Positions 10,050 through 18,550 of a stretch of 64,000 bases of DNA are shown here, one piece after another; position 1 is the stretch's first letter, and each line of letters begins with the position of its first letter. Origin of the DNA: Thiotrichales bacterium. GTDB taxonomy: Bacteria; Pseudomonadota; Gammaproteobacteria; HK1. Below the pieces are notes generated by a model that saw only the letters and a list, made by a program, of their open reading frames with translations, was not told where the DNA came from and did not search any database. The position numbers were made by a program, and so were the translations under genes. The stretch is taken from NCBI GenBank assembly GCA_026709935.1, contig JAPOSC010000065.1, positions 1 to 64,000 of the forward strand, written 5' to 3'.

Positions 10050-11090
10050 TCATGATGGCCGGCGGCGTCGATGCCGGCGGCGTTCCCGTGGTTCTCCATC
10101 CTCCTTCACGCGAGCGATGGCCTCCTCGGTTTCGAGCGTGACCTTCAGGGGACCGAGATGCGCTTCGACCGACGCGTGGGTGGGTGTCTCGCCCCGCGGG
10201 CGCTGTTCCAGCGCTTCGCGCATCGCGGTGAGGTGCGACGCCGTGGTTCCGCAGCAGCCGCCGATGATCCGCGCGCCTGCGTCCCGGGCCATGCACGCGT
10301 AGTCGGCCATGATCTGCGGGGTGCCGTCGTATCGGACCTGCATGTCGTCCCCCATGACGGGGAGTCCGCAGTTGCTCTTCGCGACGACGATGGTCTCGGG
10401 AAAGGCGACCGCCCGGAGTCCGAGAACCGAATCGAGGAGCTGGGCGGGTCCGATACCGCAGTTCGCGCCGATCCCGAAGGCTCCGTGCGCCCTGCACGGT
10501 TCGAGCCCGGGCATGTCCTGAGGCCGAATCCCCATCATCGTGCGGCCGCCGGTATCGAACGTCATGGTGACCAGGAACGGAAGGCCGATGTCCTTCACCG
10601 CCCGGACCGCGGCGTCGAGTTCGTTCTCGGCGTACATCGTCTCGATCCAGACCACATCCGTCCCGCCGCGGCGCAGCCCCTCGGCCTGCTCGGCGAAGGC
10701 GTCGAACGCTTCGGCGGCGGTGCGCTCGCCGAGCGGCTCCAGAACGTCGCCGGTGGGGCCGATGGAGCCGGCGACGACGACGATGCGTTCCGCTCCGTCC
10801 GCCACGCGGCGGGCGATCGCCGCCCCGGATTCATTGATCTCGATCGCGCGGTCGCCAAGGCCGTGCAGCGCGAGCCGGTAACGGTTCGCACCGAAAGTGT
10901 TGGTGAGGATGATGTCGGCACCGGCCGCGACCATGTCGCGGTGGACGGATTCCACCCTGGCCGGCTCGTCGAGGTTCCACTGCTCCCCGCACGCGCCACC
11001 GTCGAGCCCGAGAGCGAACAGGTTGGTCCCCATGGCGCCGTCGGCGAGTACCCAGTCGCGTTCGGTCAGAAGCGCTTCCAGCGGATGCAT
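10050..11090 (-). CDS. homocysteine S-methyltransferase family protein (BHMT / MetH N-domain type)
   Basis: A 346-residue TIM-barrel methyltransferase. It has the family start DGAMGTNLFALGL, LTNTFGANRYRL, GSIGPTGDVLEP, and the three zinc cysteines: one in GANCGIG and a pair in GGCCGTTASHL. These place it with betaine-homocysteine methyltransferases and the homocysteine domain of MetH. No cobalamin or folate domain is attached, so the methyl donor is either a small molecule (betaine, S-methylmethionine) or a separate corrinoid protein. The ATG at 11090 gives the correct family start; the open frame upstream to 11240 looks random. The C-terminal tail is unusually basic (RERRRHRRRR). No neighbour encodes betaine degradation, so the donor is unresolved. 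Confidence 0.82.
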   Translation of the reverse strand: MHPLEALLTERDWVLADGAMGTNLFALGLDGGACGEQWNLDEPARVESVHRDMVAAGADIILTNTFGANRYRLALHGLGDRAIEINESGAAIARRVADGAERIVVVAGSIGPTGDVLEPLGERTAAEAFDAFAEQAEGLRRGGTDVVWIETMYAENELDAAVRAVKDIGLPFLVTMTFDTGGRTMMGIRPQDMPGLEPCRAHGAFGIGANCGIGPAQLLDSVLGLRAVAFPETIVVAKSNCGLPVMGDDMQVRYDGTPQIMADYACMARDAGARIIGGCCGTTASHLTAMREALEQRPRGETPTHASVEAHLGPLKVTLETEEAIARVKEDGEPRERRRHRRRRPS

Positions 11091-11338
11091 CGTTCGTTCC
11101 CGGACGCCGTGGGCGGCGTCGATCTTCACAATCGACCCCGTCGCTTCGGTGACGGTCCGCGACGGTAGCGAATCCTGCCCCGGATCGTCGCATACGGCAA
11201 GGAGTTGGGGATAGCGGGAGTCTCTCAGCGATTCGCGCATCCGCAGCCCGGCGTCGGCGGTGTCGGCGGCATGTCAGGGGCCGGGATTCGGGTAGAATCA
11301 CGGGTCTTGTCCACGGCCGATTTCAGCGACGGAAAACC

Positions 11339-12544
11339 ATGCCTACCACGATCATCGCCGGCGCCGGTCATGCCGGCGGACAGACCGCGATCAGCCTGCG
11401 TCAGGCCGGATACGAGGGCCGGATCGTCGTATGCGGCGACGAGCCGGTACCGCCCTACCAGCGTCCACCGCTGTCGAAGAAGTACCTGTGCGGCGAGCTG
11501 GCGCTGGAGCGCGTGTTACTGCGGCCGGAGAGCTTCTACGCCACCCACGATATCGAGCTTCGGCTCGGGAGCGCTGTCCGGGAGTTCGCGCCGGAACGCC
11601 GATCGGTGGTCCTCGACGGCGGCGAATCGCTCGACTACACCGATCTGGTCATCGCGACCGGAAGCCGTCCGCGCCGGCTCGAGGTACCGGGCTCGGATCT
11701 CGGAAACATCTTCTACCTGAGGACGCTGGAAGACGCCGACGCCATCGGGAAGGAACTCGTGGCGGGACGCAGGCTCGTCGTCGTGGGCGGGGGGTACATC
11801 GGACTGGAAATCGCCTCGACCGCCAAGGGGCTCGGAATGAAGGTGTGTGTCGTCGAGGCGGCCGATCGGATTCTCGGGCGGGTGACCGCTCCGGAGATGT
11901 CCGCTTACTACACGCACGCCCACCGCGCCCGTGGGGTCGACGTCAGGCTCTCGACCGGAATCGTCTCGTTCGAGGGCGACGGGATGGTGCGAGGCGTGGT
12001 CTGCGCAGACGAGACCATTCCCGCGGACGTGGTCGTGATCGGAGTCGGCATCACTCCGAACGAAGGGCTGGCCGCTTCGGCGGGGATTCCCTGTGATGGC
12101 GGCATCCTGGTGGACGAGCGGTGCGCGGCGGCCGAGCACGTGTATGCGGTCGGAGACTGCACCCGCCACCCGAACCGCATTCTCGGGCGCAGGCTGCGGC
12201 TCGAATCGGTGCAGAATGCGCTGGAGCAGGCGAGGACGGCGGCCGCGAACATCGCGGGGACCCCCACGAAGTACGAGCAGATCCCGTGGTTCTGGAGCGA
12301 TCAGTTCGATCTCAAGCTCCAGATGGTCGGGATGTCGCAGGGCTACGACACCATCGTCCAGCGTGGTTCGATGGACGCGGACGACTTCGCGATGTTCTAC
12401 TTGAAAGAGGGCATGCTGATTGCGGCGGACGCGGTCAATCGACCGCGGGAGTTCATGGCCTGTCGCCAGCTTGTGCCGCAGCGCCCCAGCATCGACCCCG
12501 TGAAGCTCGCCGACGAGTCGATTCCGATGAAGGAGATGGTCTGA
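11339..12544 (+). CDS. FAD-dependent ferredoxin reductase (putidaredoxin/rhodocoxin reductase type)
   Basis: The 401-residue pyridine nucleotide-disulphide oxidoreductase-fold flavoprotein shows an N-terminal FAD motif (IIAGAGHAGGQTA), the RPPLSKKYL block, ATGSRPRRL, a second Rossmann motif for NAD(P)H (VVVGGGYIGLEIA) and the FAD-binding VYAVGDCTRHPN. It lacks a redox-active CxxxxC, as expected for ferredoxin reductases rather than disulphide reductases. It should pass electrons from NAD(P)H to the [2Fe-2S] ferredoxin encoded three bases downstream. Together the two form the electron-transfer half of a cytochrome P450 or Rieske oxygenase system, but no oxygenase gene is present in this window. 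Confidence 0.88.
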   Translation: MPTTIIAGAGHAGGQTAISLRQAGYEGRIVVCGDEPVPPYQRPPLSKKYLCGELALERVLLRPESFYATHDIELRLGSAVREFAPERRSVVLDGGESLDYTDLVIATGSRPRRLEVPGSDLGNIFYLRTLEDADAIGKELVAGRRLVVVGGGYIGLEIASTAKGLGMKVCVVEAADRILGRVTAPEMSAYYTHAHRARGVDVRLSTGIVSFEGDGMVRGVVCADETIPADVVVIGVGITPNEGLAASAGIPCDGGILVDERCAAAEHVYAVGDCTRHPNRILGRRLRLESVQNALEQARTAAANIAGTPTKYEQIPWFWSDQFDLKLQMVGMSQGYDTIVQRGSMDADDFAMFYLKEGMLIAADAVNRPREFMACRQLVPQRPSIDPVKLADESIPMKEMV

Positions 12545-12547
12545 AGA

Positions 12548-12868
12548 ATGGCGAGAATCACGTTCATTCAGCCCGATGGCTCCGCCTCGACGGTGGAGAT
12601 CCCGAACGGGCTCACGGTGATGGAAGGGGCGATCGAGAACGGCATCACCGGGGTCATTGCGCAGTGCGGCGGGAGCTGCTCCTGTTCCACCTGCCATTGC
12701 TACGTCGCGCCGGAGTGGATGGGCGTTCTGCCGCCACCGGAGGAGGAAGAGACGGGCCTGATCGAGTTTGCTTGGGAGCCGCGCGAGGAAAGCCGCCTCA
12801 CCTGCCAGATCCGCGTCACCGACGCCCTCGATGGTCTCGTACTCCACGTGCCGGCCGAGCAGTTGTGA
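12548..12868 (+). CDS. [2Fe-2S] ferredoxin, adrenodoxin/putidaredoxin type
   Basis: The 106-residue product has the vertebrate-type cluster spacing C-x5-C-x2-C (C40, C46, C49) with a fourth ligand at C86 in RLTCQI. Two extra cysteines (C44 and C51) lie beside the ligands. Other hallmarks are the acidic stretch [10 protein letters not shown] for partner docking and the closing [12 protein letters not shown]. It follows the reductase gene with a three-base gap, so the pair is surely co-translated. The likely partner is a P450 or ring-hydroxylating oxygenase elsewhere in the genome; an iron-sulfur assembly ferredoxin role is less likely because no isc genes are nearby. Confidence 0.9.
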   Translation: MARITFIQPDGSASTVEIPNGLTVMEGAIENGITGVIAQCGGSCSCSTCHCYVAPEWMGVLPPPEEEETGLIEFAWEPREESRLTCQIRVTDALDGLVLHVPAEQL

Positions 12869-12885
12869 CCGGTCCCGGCGCCACG

Positions 12886-12921
12886 GAGATCCCGGGACGA
12901 AACGAGATCCGGGGACGAAAC
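12886..12921 (+). repeat. 18-bp tandem duplication before moaA
   Basis: GAGATCCCGGGACGAAAC (12886-12903) is followed directly by GAGATCCGGGGACGAAAC (12904-12921), differing at one base. The second copy supplies the GGGGA that serves as Shine-Dalgarno for moaA. It is probably a small replication-slippage event. Confidence 0.75.
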
Positions 12922-12923
12922 GA

Positions 12924-13964
12924 ATGATTGCGCTGCCGGCGCATGCGGTGGAGGAGGGGAGTCGCGATCGTTTCGGCCGACCGCTCCACGATCTCCGGAT
13001 CTCGGTGACGGATCGATGCAACTTCCGGTGCACCTACTGCATGCCAAAGGAGCTGTTCGGAGCGAATTACCGTTTCATGCCGCGCGGTGAGCTGCTCTCC
13101 TTCGAGGAGATTGCCCGCCTGGCCGGGATTTTCGTTTCGCACGGGGTCCGGAAAATCCGGCTGACGGGTGGCGAGCCGCTGCTTCGTCAGGGGCTTGAAG
13201 ACCTCGTGGGGATGCTGTCGGCGCTCGAGGGGCTGGAGGACTTGACCCTCACCACCAACGGATCGCTTCTCACCCCGATGCGTGCCCGTCGGCTGCACGC
13301 GGCCGGACTCGATCGGCTGACGGTGAGTCTGGATGCGGTCGACGACACCGTATTCGCGTCGATGAACGACGTGGGGTTCCCGGTCGAGCCGGTCCTCCGG
13401 TCCATCGAGGAAGCCGGCCGGGCCGGACTGAACCCCATCAAGATCAACATGGTCGTCAAGCGCGGCGTCAACGATCACGAGATCGTGCCGATGGCGGAAC
13501 GCTTCAGGGGGTCGGAGCATATCGTGCGGTTCATCGAGTACATGGACGTCGGCAATGCCAACGGGTGGCGAATGGACGACGTCGTGTCGGCGCGCGAAAT
13601 CGTCGAGAGAGTAGGGCGCTCGTATCCTCTGAAGGCGATGGAGCCGAACTACCGCGGGGAAGTTGCGAGACGGTGGCGCTACGCGGATGGCGCCGGCGAG
13701 ATCGGAGTCATCGCGTCGGTCACCCAACCGTTCTGCGGCGCTTGCACCCGAGCCCGTCTCTCGGCCGAGGGCAAGCTGTATACCTGCCTTTTTGCGAACG
13801 CGGGTTTCGATATGCGCGAGCTCGTGCGCAGCGGCGCTTCGGATGAAGCCCTGTCCGCGGCGATCGGGTCGGTGTGGGGCAGGCGCGACGATCGCTACTC
13901 CGAAGTGCGCAGCGGCAATACGCCGTCGCGGCCTCGCATCGAGATGTCGTACATCGGCGGATAG
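12924..13964 (+). CDS. moaA: GTP 3',8-cyclase MoaA (molybdenum cofactor synthesis)
   Basis: A 346-residue radical SAM enzyme that performs the first step of molybdopterin synthesis, rearranging GTP to 3',8-cyclo-GTP. The N-terminal [4Fe-4S] motif C-x3-C-x2-C is at C32/C36/C39 in [10 protein letters not shown]. The LTGGEPLLR block binds SAM. The C-terminal second cluster shows as [11 protein letters not shown] followed by LYTCLF. The protein ends IGG, the conserved Gly-Gly tail essential for catalysis. The ATG at 12924 has GGGGA upstream in the duplicated 18-mer. No other moa genes adjoin it, but a molybdenum hydroxylase operon with a MoaD-like protein lies about 7 kb away, giving the cofactor a likely user. 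Confidence 0.94.
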   Translation: MIALPAHAVEEGSRDRFGRPLHDLRISVTDRCNFRCTYCMPKELFGANYRFMPRGELLSFEEIARLAGIFVSHGVRKIRLTGGEPLLRQGLEDLVGMLSALEGLEDLTLTTNGSLLTPMRARRLHAAGLDRLTVSLDAVDDTVFASMNDVGFPVEPVLRSIEEAGRAGLNPIKINMVVKRGVNDHEIVPMAERFRGSEHIVRFIEYMDVGNANGWRMDDVVSAREIVERVGRSYPLKAMEPNYRGEVARRWRYADGAGEIGVIASVTQPFCGACTRARLSAEGKLYTCLFANAGFDMRELVRSGASDEALSAAIGSVWGRRDDRYSEVRSGNTPSRPRIEMSYIGG

Positions 13965-14111
13965 CCAGCGTGCAGCAAGCACCGGGACACACAACCGGTC
14001 GGCACCGGCATCACGAAGAGCGACCGGGACCAATCAGTAGTGTGACCCCGAAAGGGTGCCGATTGACGAGACGGCGATAAGGCGGTCATCGATCGCCGGG
14101 GCCCGGACGCG

Positions 14112-15005
14112 GTGGGAGTGAAGTTCTTCGACCACAGTACTTCCGATGACACCGCCGGGACTTCCGTGAGGCTGGCCAGATTACCGCTGCCGGGGGCCCT
14201 CGCGGGCGAGTTCTTCGGAACGTTCATTCTCGTTTTCTTCGGCGTCGGAGTCGTCAATGCTGCGGTGGTGACCGGCGCGCAGGTCGGTCTGTGGCAGGTC
14301 GCGGTGGTGTGGGCAGTCGGCGTGAGCCTCGGTATCTACACCGCAGCGGCGTTGTCCGGCGCGCACATCAACCCCGCCATCACCGCTGCCGCTGCGGTCT
14401 GGGGCGGATTTCCGTGGCGTCGGGTCGTTCCCTACTGGATTGCCCAGACGCTCGGAGCGGCCGCTGCCTCCATCGTCCTCTACGGCATGTTCTTCGAGGC
14501 GATCATCGAGTTCGAACGTCAGCACGGGCTTTCGAGAGGGGGGCCGGGAAGCGAACTCAGCGCCATGGTGTTCGGCGAGTACTTTCCCAATCCCGCGATC
14601 TTCGGTACCGACGCGCAGGCGTGGCGGGCCGTGGGAATTGTCACTGCATTCACGGCGGAGCTCGTCGGCACCGCGGTACTCGCGTTCCTGGTGTTCGCGG
14701 TGACCAGCCCCAGAAATCCGGGTCGGCCACCGTCGGCCGCGGCGGCGGTGGTGATCGGAGTCGGCGTCGCGGCAATCATCTCGGTTGTCGCGCCTCTGAC
14801 CCAGGCCGGACTCAATCCGGCGCGTGATTTCGGTCCCCGGGCCGTATCCTGGTTCCTCGGATGGGGCGAGATCGCAATTCCCGGTCCTCGCGGCGGATTC
14901 TTCACGGTCTACATTCTCGCGCCGATTACCGGTGCGATCATTGGCGCCGGCGTGTACAAGACGCTCTCGCGGATGTTGCCCGTGCGCGGGAAGAGCGACG
15001 ACTGA
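14112..15005 (+). CDS. aquaporin / glycerol facilitator (MIP family)
   Basis: A 297-residue inner-membrane channel with six predicted spans and the two NPA half-helices: HINPAIT (after the second span) and LNPARDFGPR near the end. The Asp after the second NPAR is the usual marker of glycerol facilitators, as opposed to strict water channels. An additional hydrophilic insertion (HGLSRGGPGSEL to FGTDAQ) lies between the halves, as in GlpF. The start is taken at GTG 14112; a downstream start near the first span is possible. No glycerol kinase or dehydrogenase genes are next to it, so its physiological solute is uncertain. Confidence 0.87.
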   Translation: MGVKFFDHSTSDDTAGTSVRLARLPLPGALAGEFFGTFILVFFGVGVVNAAVVTGAQVGLWQVAVVWAVGVSLGIYTAAALSGAHINPAITAAAAVWGGFPWRRVVPYWIAQTLGAAAASIVLYGMFFEAIIEFERQHGLSRGGPGSELSAMVFGEYFPNPAIFGTDAQAWRAVGIVTAFTAELVGTAVLAFLVFAVTSPRNPGRPPSAAAAVVIGVGVAAIISVVAPLTQAGLNPARDFGPRAVSWFLGWGEIAIPGPRGGFFTVYILAPITGAIIGAGVYKTLSRMLPVRGKSDD

Positions 15006-15089
15006 GTCGAATCATGCCCGAACCATGCGTGATGGCGTCGGCCGCCGGATAGCGGATAGCGGGGAGCGGCGTTACTGGCGGAGCTTTAA

Positions 15090-15126
15090 GTGCGCATAAT
15101 CAATATTATGTTAAATATTATATGAG
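15090..15126. repeat. AT-rich islet between the aquaporin gene and the tRNA cluster
   Basis: This short AT-rich tract contains the hairpin CATAAT-CAAT-ATTATG and a direct repeat AATATTAT. Like the islets at 9979-10045 and 25646-25710, it sits between two convergent transcription units (aquaporin + and tRNA cluster -). It may act in termination, but it lacks a GC-rich stem followed by a T-run. Confidence 0.5.
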
Positions 15127-15185
15127 CCAGGCTCGGGGCGCCATTGGGGATGGTGTCCTCATCCATGGTCCGACGTGGTGGATTC

Positions 15186-15498
15186 TGGTGCCCGGGACCG
15201 GGGTCGAACCGGTAAGGCCCGTGCGGGCCGGCGGATTTTACGTACCACCATAGCTTTCGCTACTGCGCGCCGGCGGCGCGCTCCGTGGTCTGGACTATCC
15301 CTTTGCCATATGCCTTCGGCACTTAGGCAGGGGCCGTCTAGTCTCTACACTTTCCCATGCCGCGCATGGGCTTAGCTCGGGATCGCCATCAGCACGACCT
15401 GTTAAGGGTTCCCCGAATTTGACCCCTTGTGTACCCACGCGTTTCCGCGTGGGGGACCCTGACGAGTCCGCTGCGTCTGCCAATTCCGCCACCCGGGC
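15186..15498 (-). tRNA. leuZ: tRNA-Leu(UAA), interrupted by a 224-nt group I intron
   Basis: The 5' exon is 15465-15498 (acceptor strand GCCCGGG, D-arm, anticodon stem GCGGA, ending CU). The 3' exon is 15186-15240 (UAAAA, stem UCCGC, long variable arm, T-arm ACCGG-UUCGACC-CCGGU, acceptor CCCGGGC, discriminator A, encoded CCA). Joined, they give the loop CUUAAAA with anticodon UAA and a long variable arm, as a class II leucine tRNA needs. The position after pgsA, tRNA-Gly and tRNA-Cys is that of E. coli leuZ. The intron is unambiguous because the 5' exon ends in U and the intron ends in G. An unspliced transcript could not form the anticodon loop, so splicing must occur for Leu UUA/UUG decoding unless another copy exists. 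Confidence 0.93.
15241..15464 (-). ncRNA. self-splicing group I intron (tRNA type, Azoarcus-like core)
   Basis: The intron carries the recognisable core of small tRNA group I introns. The internal guide GGUCC (15454-15458) pairs with exon GGACU to form P1 with the required U-G pair at the splice site. P2 is a GAAA-capped hairpin (15434-15453). The R region GUGUAGAGACUAGACGGC is at 15333-15350 and the S region AGGGAUAGUCC at 15292-15302. P9 is capped by GAAA (UAGCGAAAGCUA, 15251-15262). The terminal G is at 15241. The GUCAAAUUCGG segment and the R/S blocks strongly resemble the Azoarcus tRNA-Ile intron. It encodes no endonuclease. The length (224 nt) is close to that of the Azoarcus ribozyme. 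Confidence 0.92.
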
Positions 15499-15572
15499 GA
15501 TGCGAGTCCGGCAGCATAGAGAGGCGCATCCACGATGTAAACGCCGGGCGGGATGCGGAGGAAGTGAGGGAA

Positions 15573-15646
15573 TGGAGGCTGAGGTCGGAATCGAACCGGC
15601 GTACACGGCTTTGCAGGCCGCTGCATGACCACTCTGCCACTCAGCC
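15573..15646 (-). tRNA. cysT: tRNA-Cys(GCA)
   Basis: The 74-nt gene has acceptor strands GGCUGAG/CUCAGCC, anticodon loop CUGCAAA with anticodon GCA, discriminator U and an encoded CCA. It sits between tRNA-Gly and tRNA-Leu as in the E. coli glyW-cysT-leuZ operon. In the T-stem (GCCGG/CCGAC) the second pair would be C-A, a mismatch; the rest of the cloverleaf is intact. Confidence 0.93.
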
Positions 15647-15697
15647 CGAACCCTTGTGACCGATTCAGACGTGCGTTGATCGATCCGATGCGGTGTC

Positions 15698-15773
<76 letters not shown>

Positions 15774-16026
15774 TGGGTTGGGCCGGATTTTCCAGAAGGC
15801 GGCGATTCGCTGTCAAGCGATTCCGTCGCCGAAACGCATCGAGCCCCGTCGACCTCGGTGGAGCCGCGCAGCGACCGTTGCGATCACGCAGTGAATCGGC
15901 GCATCCGGATGCGTTGAGAATTGGCGCCGTCGAGATGAGAGAGGCGTGTTGCCGTTCGCCAGGCGGCGGAACTCACGGACACCTCGATCGACAGCGAGCC
16001 CTGGCGCTGACGCGCCCTGCCCTGCC

Positions 16027-16602
16027 TCACGTCGAACGACCGCCGTCCGATCCTTTCGCAGTCATCGTCGGCCACGCCACACGCAGGTAGATCATCATCG
16101 ACCATATTGTGAGTACGGTGGCCAGGTAGAGCAGAACGGTTCCGATCCAGTACACCGGAATCGGACCCAGATCGTGGCGGTACAGCATCAACGACAGCGC
16201 CACCATCTGAGAAATCGTCTTGATCTTCCCGAGCGTGGCTACCGCCACCGTTGCACGCTGTCCGAGTTCGGCCATCAGTTCCCGCAGCGCGGACACGACA
16301 ATCTCTCGGCTGATGATGATCGCGGCCGGAATGGCCAGCCACAGCGCCGGGTCGCGATGGAGCAGGAGCACCAGGGTGACTGCGACCATCAACTTGTCCG
16401 CCACCGGATCGAGAAATGCGCCGAACGTGGAGACCTGCGACAGCCGGCGGGCGAGATATCCATCGGCCCAGTCCGTCAATGCGGCGAGGGCGAAGATCGC
16501 GGTGCACGCAATCGGCACCCATGCAAACGGAAGGTAGAAGACGACCACAAGCACCGGAATGAGGAAGATGCGCATTACCGTGAGGGTCGTGGGTATGTTC
16601 AT
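16027..16602 (-). CDS. pgsA: phosphatidylglycerophosphate synthase
   Basis: The 191-residue inner-membrane CDP-alcohol phosphatidyltransferase transfers glycerol 3-phosphate to CDP-diacylglycerol, the committed step to phosphatidylglycerol and cardiolipin. The catalytic signature D-G-x2-A-R-x8-G-x3-D-x3-D is complete in the segment from DWADGYLARR to FLDPVADK (about residues 39-65). The start MNIPTTLTVMRIFLIPV is typical, and several hydrophobic spans follow. Its ATG overlaps the uvrC stop (ATGA), reproducing the enterobacterial uvrC-pgsA arrangement. The C-terminus is hydrophilic. Confidence 0.94.
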   Translation of the reverse strand: MNIPTTLTVMRIFLIPVLVVVFYLPFAWVPIACTAIFALAALTDWADGYLARRLSQVSTFGAFLDPVADKLMVAVTLVLLLHRDPALWLAIPAAIIISREIVVSALRELMAELGQRATVAVATLGKIKTISQMVALSLMLYRHDLGPIPVYWIGTVLLYLATVLTIWSMMIYLRVAWPTMTAKGSDGGRST

Positions 16603-18446
16603 GACGCCTCCCGGAACGCCTCGCAGATCGCGAGCGCAAGCGTACGGCTGATCCCCCTGACTCGCATCAGATCCTCGACCCCGGCTCGAGAGACGCCTTG
16701 CAGTCCACCGAATTCGCTCAGCAGCCGCCGGCGTCGGCGGGCCCCGATGCCCGGTATCTGCTCGAGTACCGACGTCCTCCGGCTGCGGTTGCGTCGAAGT
16801 CGATGTCCGGCGATCGCAAACCGGTGGGCCTCGTCGCGAACCCGCTGGATCAAGTGGAGAGCGGGTGAATCGGGGGGCAGCACAATCGGTGCGACGCCAC
16901 GGGTCAGAAAGAGCTGCTCGAATCCGGGTTTGCGAGTGGTTCCCTTCGCGACGCCGACGGTCACGATGCCCGACACCTGCAAGTCTGCGAGCACCTCCTC
17001 CGCCTGCCTGAGCTGCCCCCGACCACCGTCGATCAGCAGCAGGTCCGGAAGCATCGCATCCTCTTTCTGCAATCGCGAGTAGCGGCGCTCGATTGCGGTG
17101 CGCATTGCGCCGTAGTCGTCGCCGGCCTTGCTGCCGGTGATGTTGTAGCGGCGATAGTCGGATTTTCTCGCGCCGTCGTGCCCGAAGACGACGCAGGCGG
17201 CGACCGTGGATTCGCCGCCGGTGTGGCTCACGTCGAAGCATTCGATTCGGGTCGGAGGATCCTCCAGACCCAGAAGTTCCTGCAGCGCATCGAACTGCCC
17301 CCGCAGGTTCATGCGACTTGCGATCCGCTGCTGCAAGGCGAGCTCCGCGTTGTCGACCGCCATCGCCACCCAGCGGGCCCGGTCGCCGCGGACGTTGCTG
17401 CGGATCCTGACTCTGCGACCCGACTGCTCGCCGATGGCCCGCTCCAGCACGTCCAGCCCGGTGACGGTGTGACTGAGCAGGATTTCGTCGGGAACCGGAC
17501 GTTCCCGTCCCGATCGAGAGAGGTAGTGCTGCGGGAGGAAGGCACGCAGCAGCTCCTCTTCATGGGCATCCGCACCATGCGCCGGCCGCAGCGTGCGCGA
17601 GCCCAGGCTCTGGCCGTTGCGGATGACGAAGAGTTCGATGATCGGGATGCCTTCGCGCGCGCGCGCCGCGACGACATCGACATTCCCTTTCGCGCCCGAG
17701 ACGTACTGCCGGGCCTGCACCCGCTTCAGATTCGCAATTTGGTCGCGATAGCGCGCCGCCAGCTCGAATTCGAGCTCGTGCGACGCCGATTCCATCCGAC
17801 GCACCAGCTCCGCGATCATCCGCTCACTCTTGCCTTCGAGGAACATGATGGCGTGTTGTACGTCCCCGGCGTATGTCGCCTGGTCGATCAACCCGACGCA
17901 GGGAGCGGTACAGCGGCCGATCTGGTATTGCAGGCAGGGCCGGGTGCGATTCTCGAAGTATGAATCTTCGCACTGGCGGACGTGGAACAGCTTCTGGAGC
18001 TGGCCCAGGGTGCTGCGCGTCGCGCCCGCGCTTGCAAACGGACCGAAGTAGCGCCCCTTCCCGCGCCGTGCTCCACGATGGAAGGCCAGCCGCGGAAATG
18101 TGTCGCCTGTGGTGACGTGGATGTACGGAAAGCTCTTGTCGTCCCTCAGAACGATGTTGTAACGGGGGCGATGTTCCTTGATCAGGTTGTTTTCGAGCAG
18201 AAGCGCTTCGGTTTCGGAGGGCGTGACCGTGACTTCGACCGAAGCCGCGTGCGACATCAGGGCTCGAGTCTTTGGCGAGAGCTGTTCGGGGGCGCGGAAG
18301 TAGCTGGCGACGCGCCTTTTCAGGCTGCGCGCCTTTCCGACATAGAGGATGCGTCCGAACCGATCGACCAGCCGATACACGCCCGGATCGTTGCTCAGGG
18401 TTCGAAGGTACGACTGTTCGTCGAACCTGACGGCATGCTGTTCCAC
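16599..18446 (-). CDS. uvrC: excinuclease ABC subunit C
   Basis: UvrC makes both incisions in nucleotide excision repair. Domains in order: GIY-YIG nuclease (PGVYRLVDRFGRILYVGKA, about residues 20-38), a cysteine-rich region (YQIGRCTAPCVG), a UVR coiled-coil motif binding UvrB (ELEFELAARYRDQIANL), the RNase H-like second nuclease (FDVSHTGGESTVA and LLLIDGGRGQL) and a C-terminal helix-hairpin-helix pair (LEQIPGIGARRRRRLL and VRGISRTLALAI). The frame is open far upstream to 19100 over uvrY, but I place the start at GTG 18446, giving 615 residues (E. coli 610). Its Shine-Dalgarno is weak. It lies downstream of uvrY and overlaps pgsA, as in E. coli. Confidence 0.92.
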   Translation of the reverse strand: MEQHAVRFDEQSYLRTLSNDPGVYRLVDRFGRILYVGKARSLKRRVASYFRAPEQLSPKTRALMSHAASVEVTVTPSETEALLLENNLIKEHRPRYNIVLRDDKSFPYIHVTTGDTFPRLAFHRGARRGKGRYFGPFASAGATRSTLGQLQKLFHVRQCEDSYFENRTRPCLQYQIGRCTAPCVGLIDQATYAGDVQHAIMFLEGKSERMIAELVRRMESASHELEFELAARYRDQIANLKRVQARQYVSGAKGNVDVVAARAREGIPIIELFVIRNGQSLGSRTLRPAHGADAHEEELLRAFLPQHYLSRSGRERPVPDEILLSHTVTGLDVLERAIGEQSGRRVRIRSNVRGDRARWVAMAVDNAELALQQRIASRMNLRGQFDALQELLGLEDPPTRIECFDVSHTGGESTVAACVVFGHDGARKSDYRRYNITGSKAGDDYGAMRTAIERRYSRLQKEDAMLPDLLLIDGGRGQLRQAEEVLADLQVSGIVTVGVAKGTTRKPGFEQLFLTRGVAPIVLPPDSPALHLIQRVRDEAHRFAIAGHRLRRNRSRRTSVLEQIPGIGARRRRRLLSEFGGLQGVSRAGVEDLMRVRGISRTLALAICEAFREAS

Positions 18447-18550
18447 GGTGGAGGACGATTGCGGCGACCCTCGTACTGTAACGCGCGGCCCGCAGGAGCG
18501 AAATTCGCTGCCCGCGGAGCCTGCGCGTGCCGCATCGGCAGATACCGGGG

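Noticed and set aside
15186-15498. Reading the split tRNA as tRNA-Leu(CAA)
   Set aside because: That needs a 5' splice after C and an intron ending in U, against the group I rules (U before the 5' site, G at the intron end). The UAA reading satisfies both and matches leuZ synteny.
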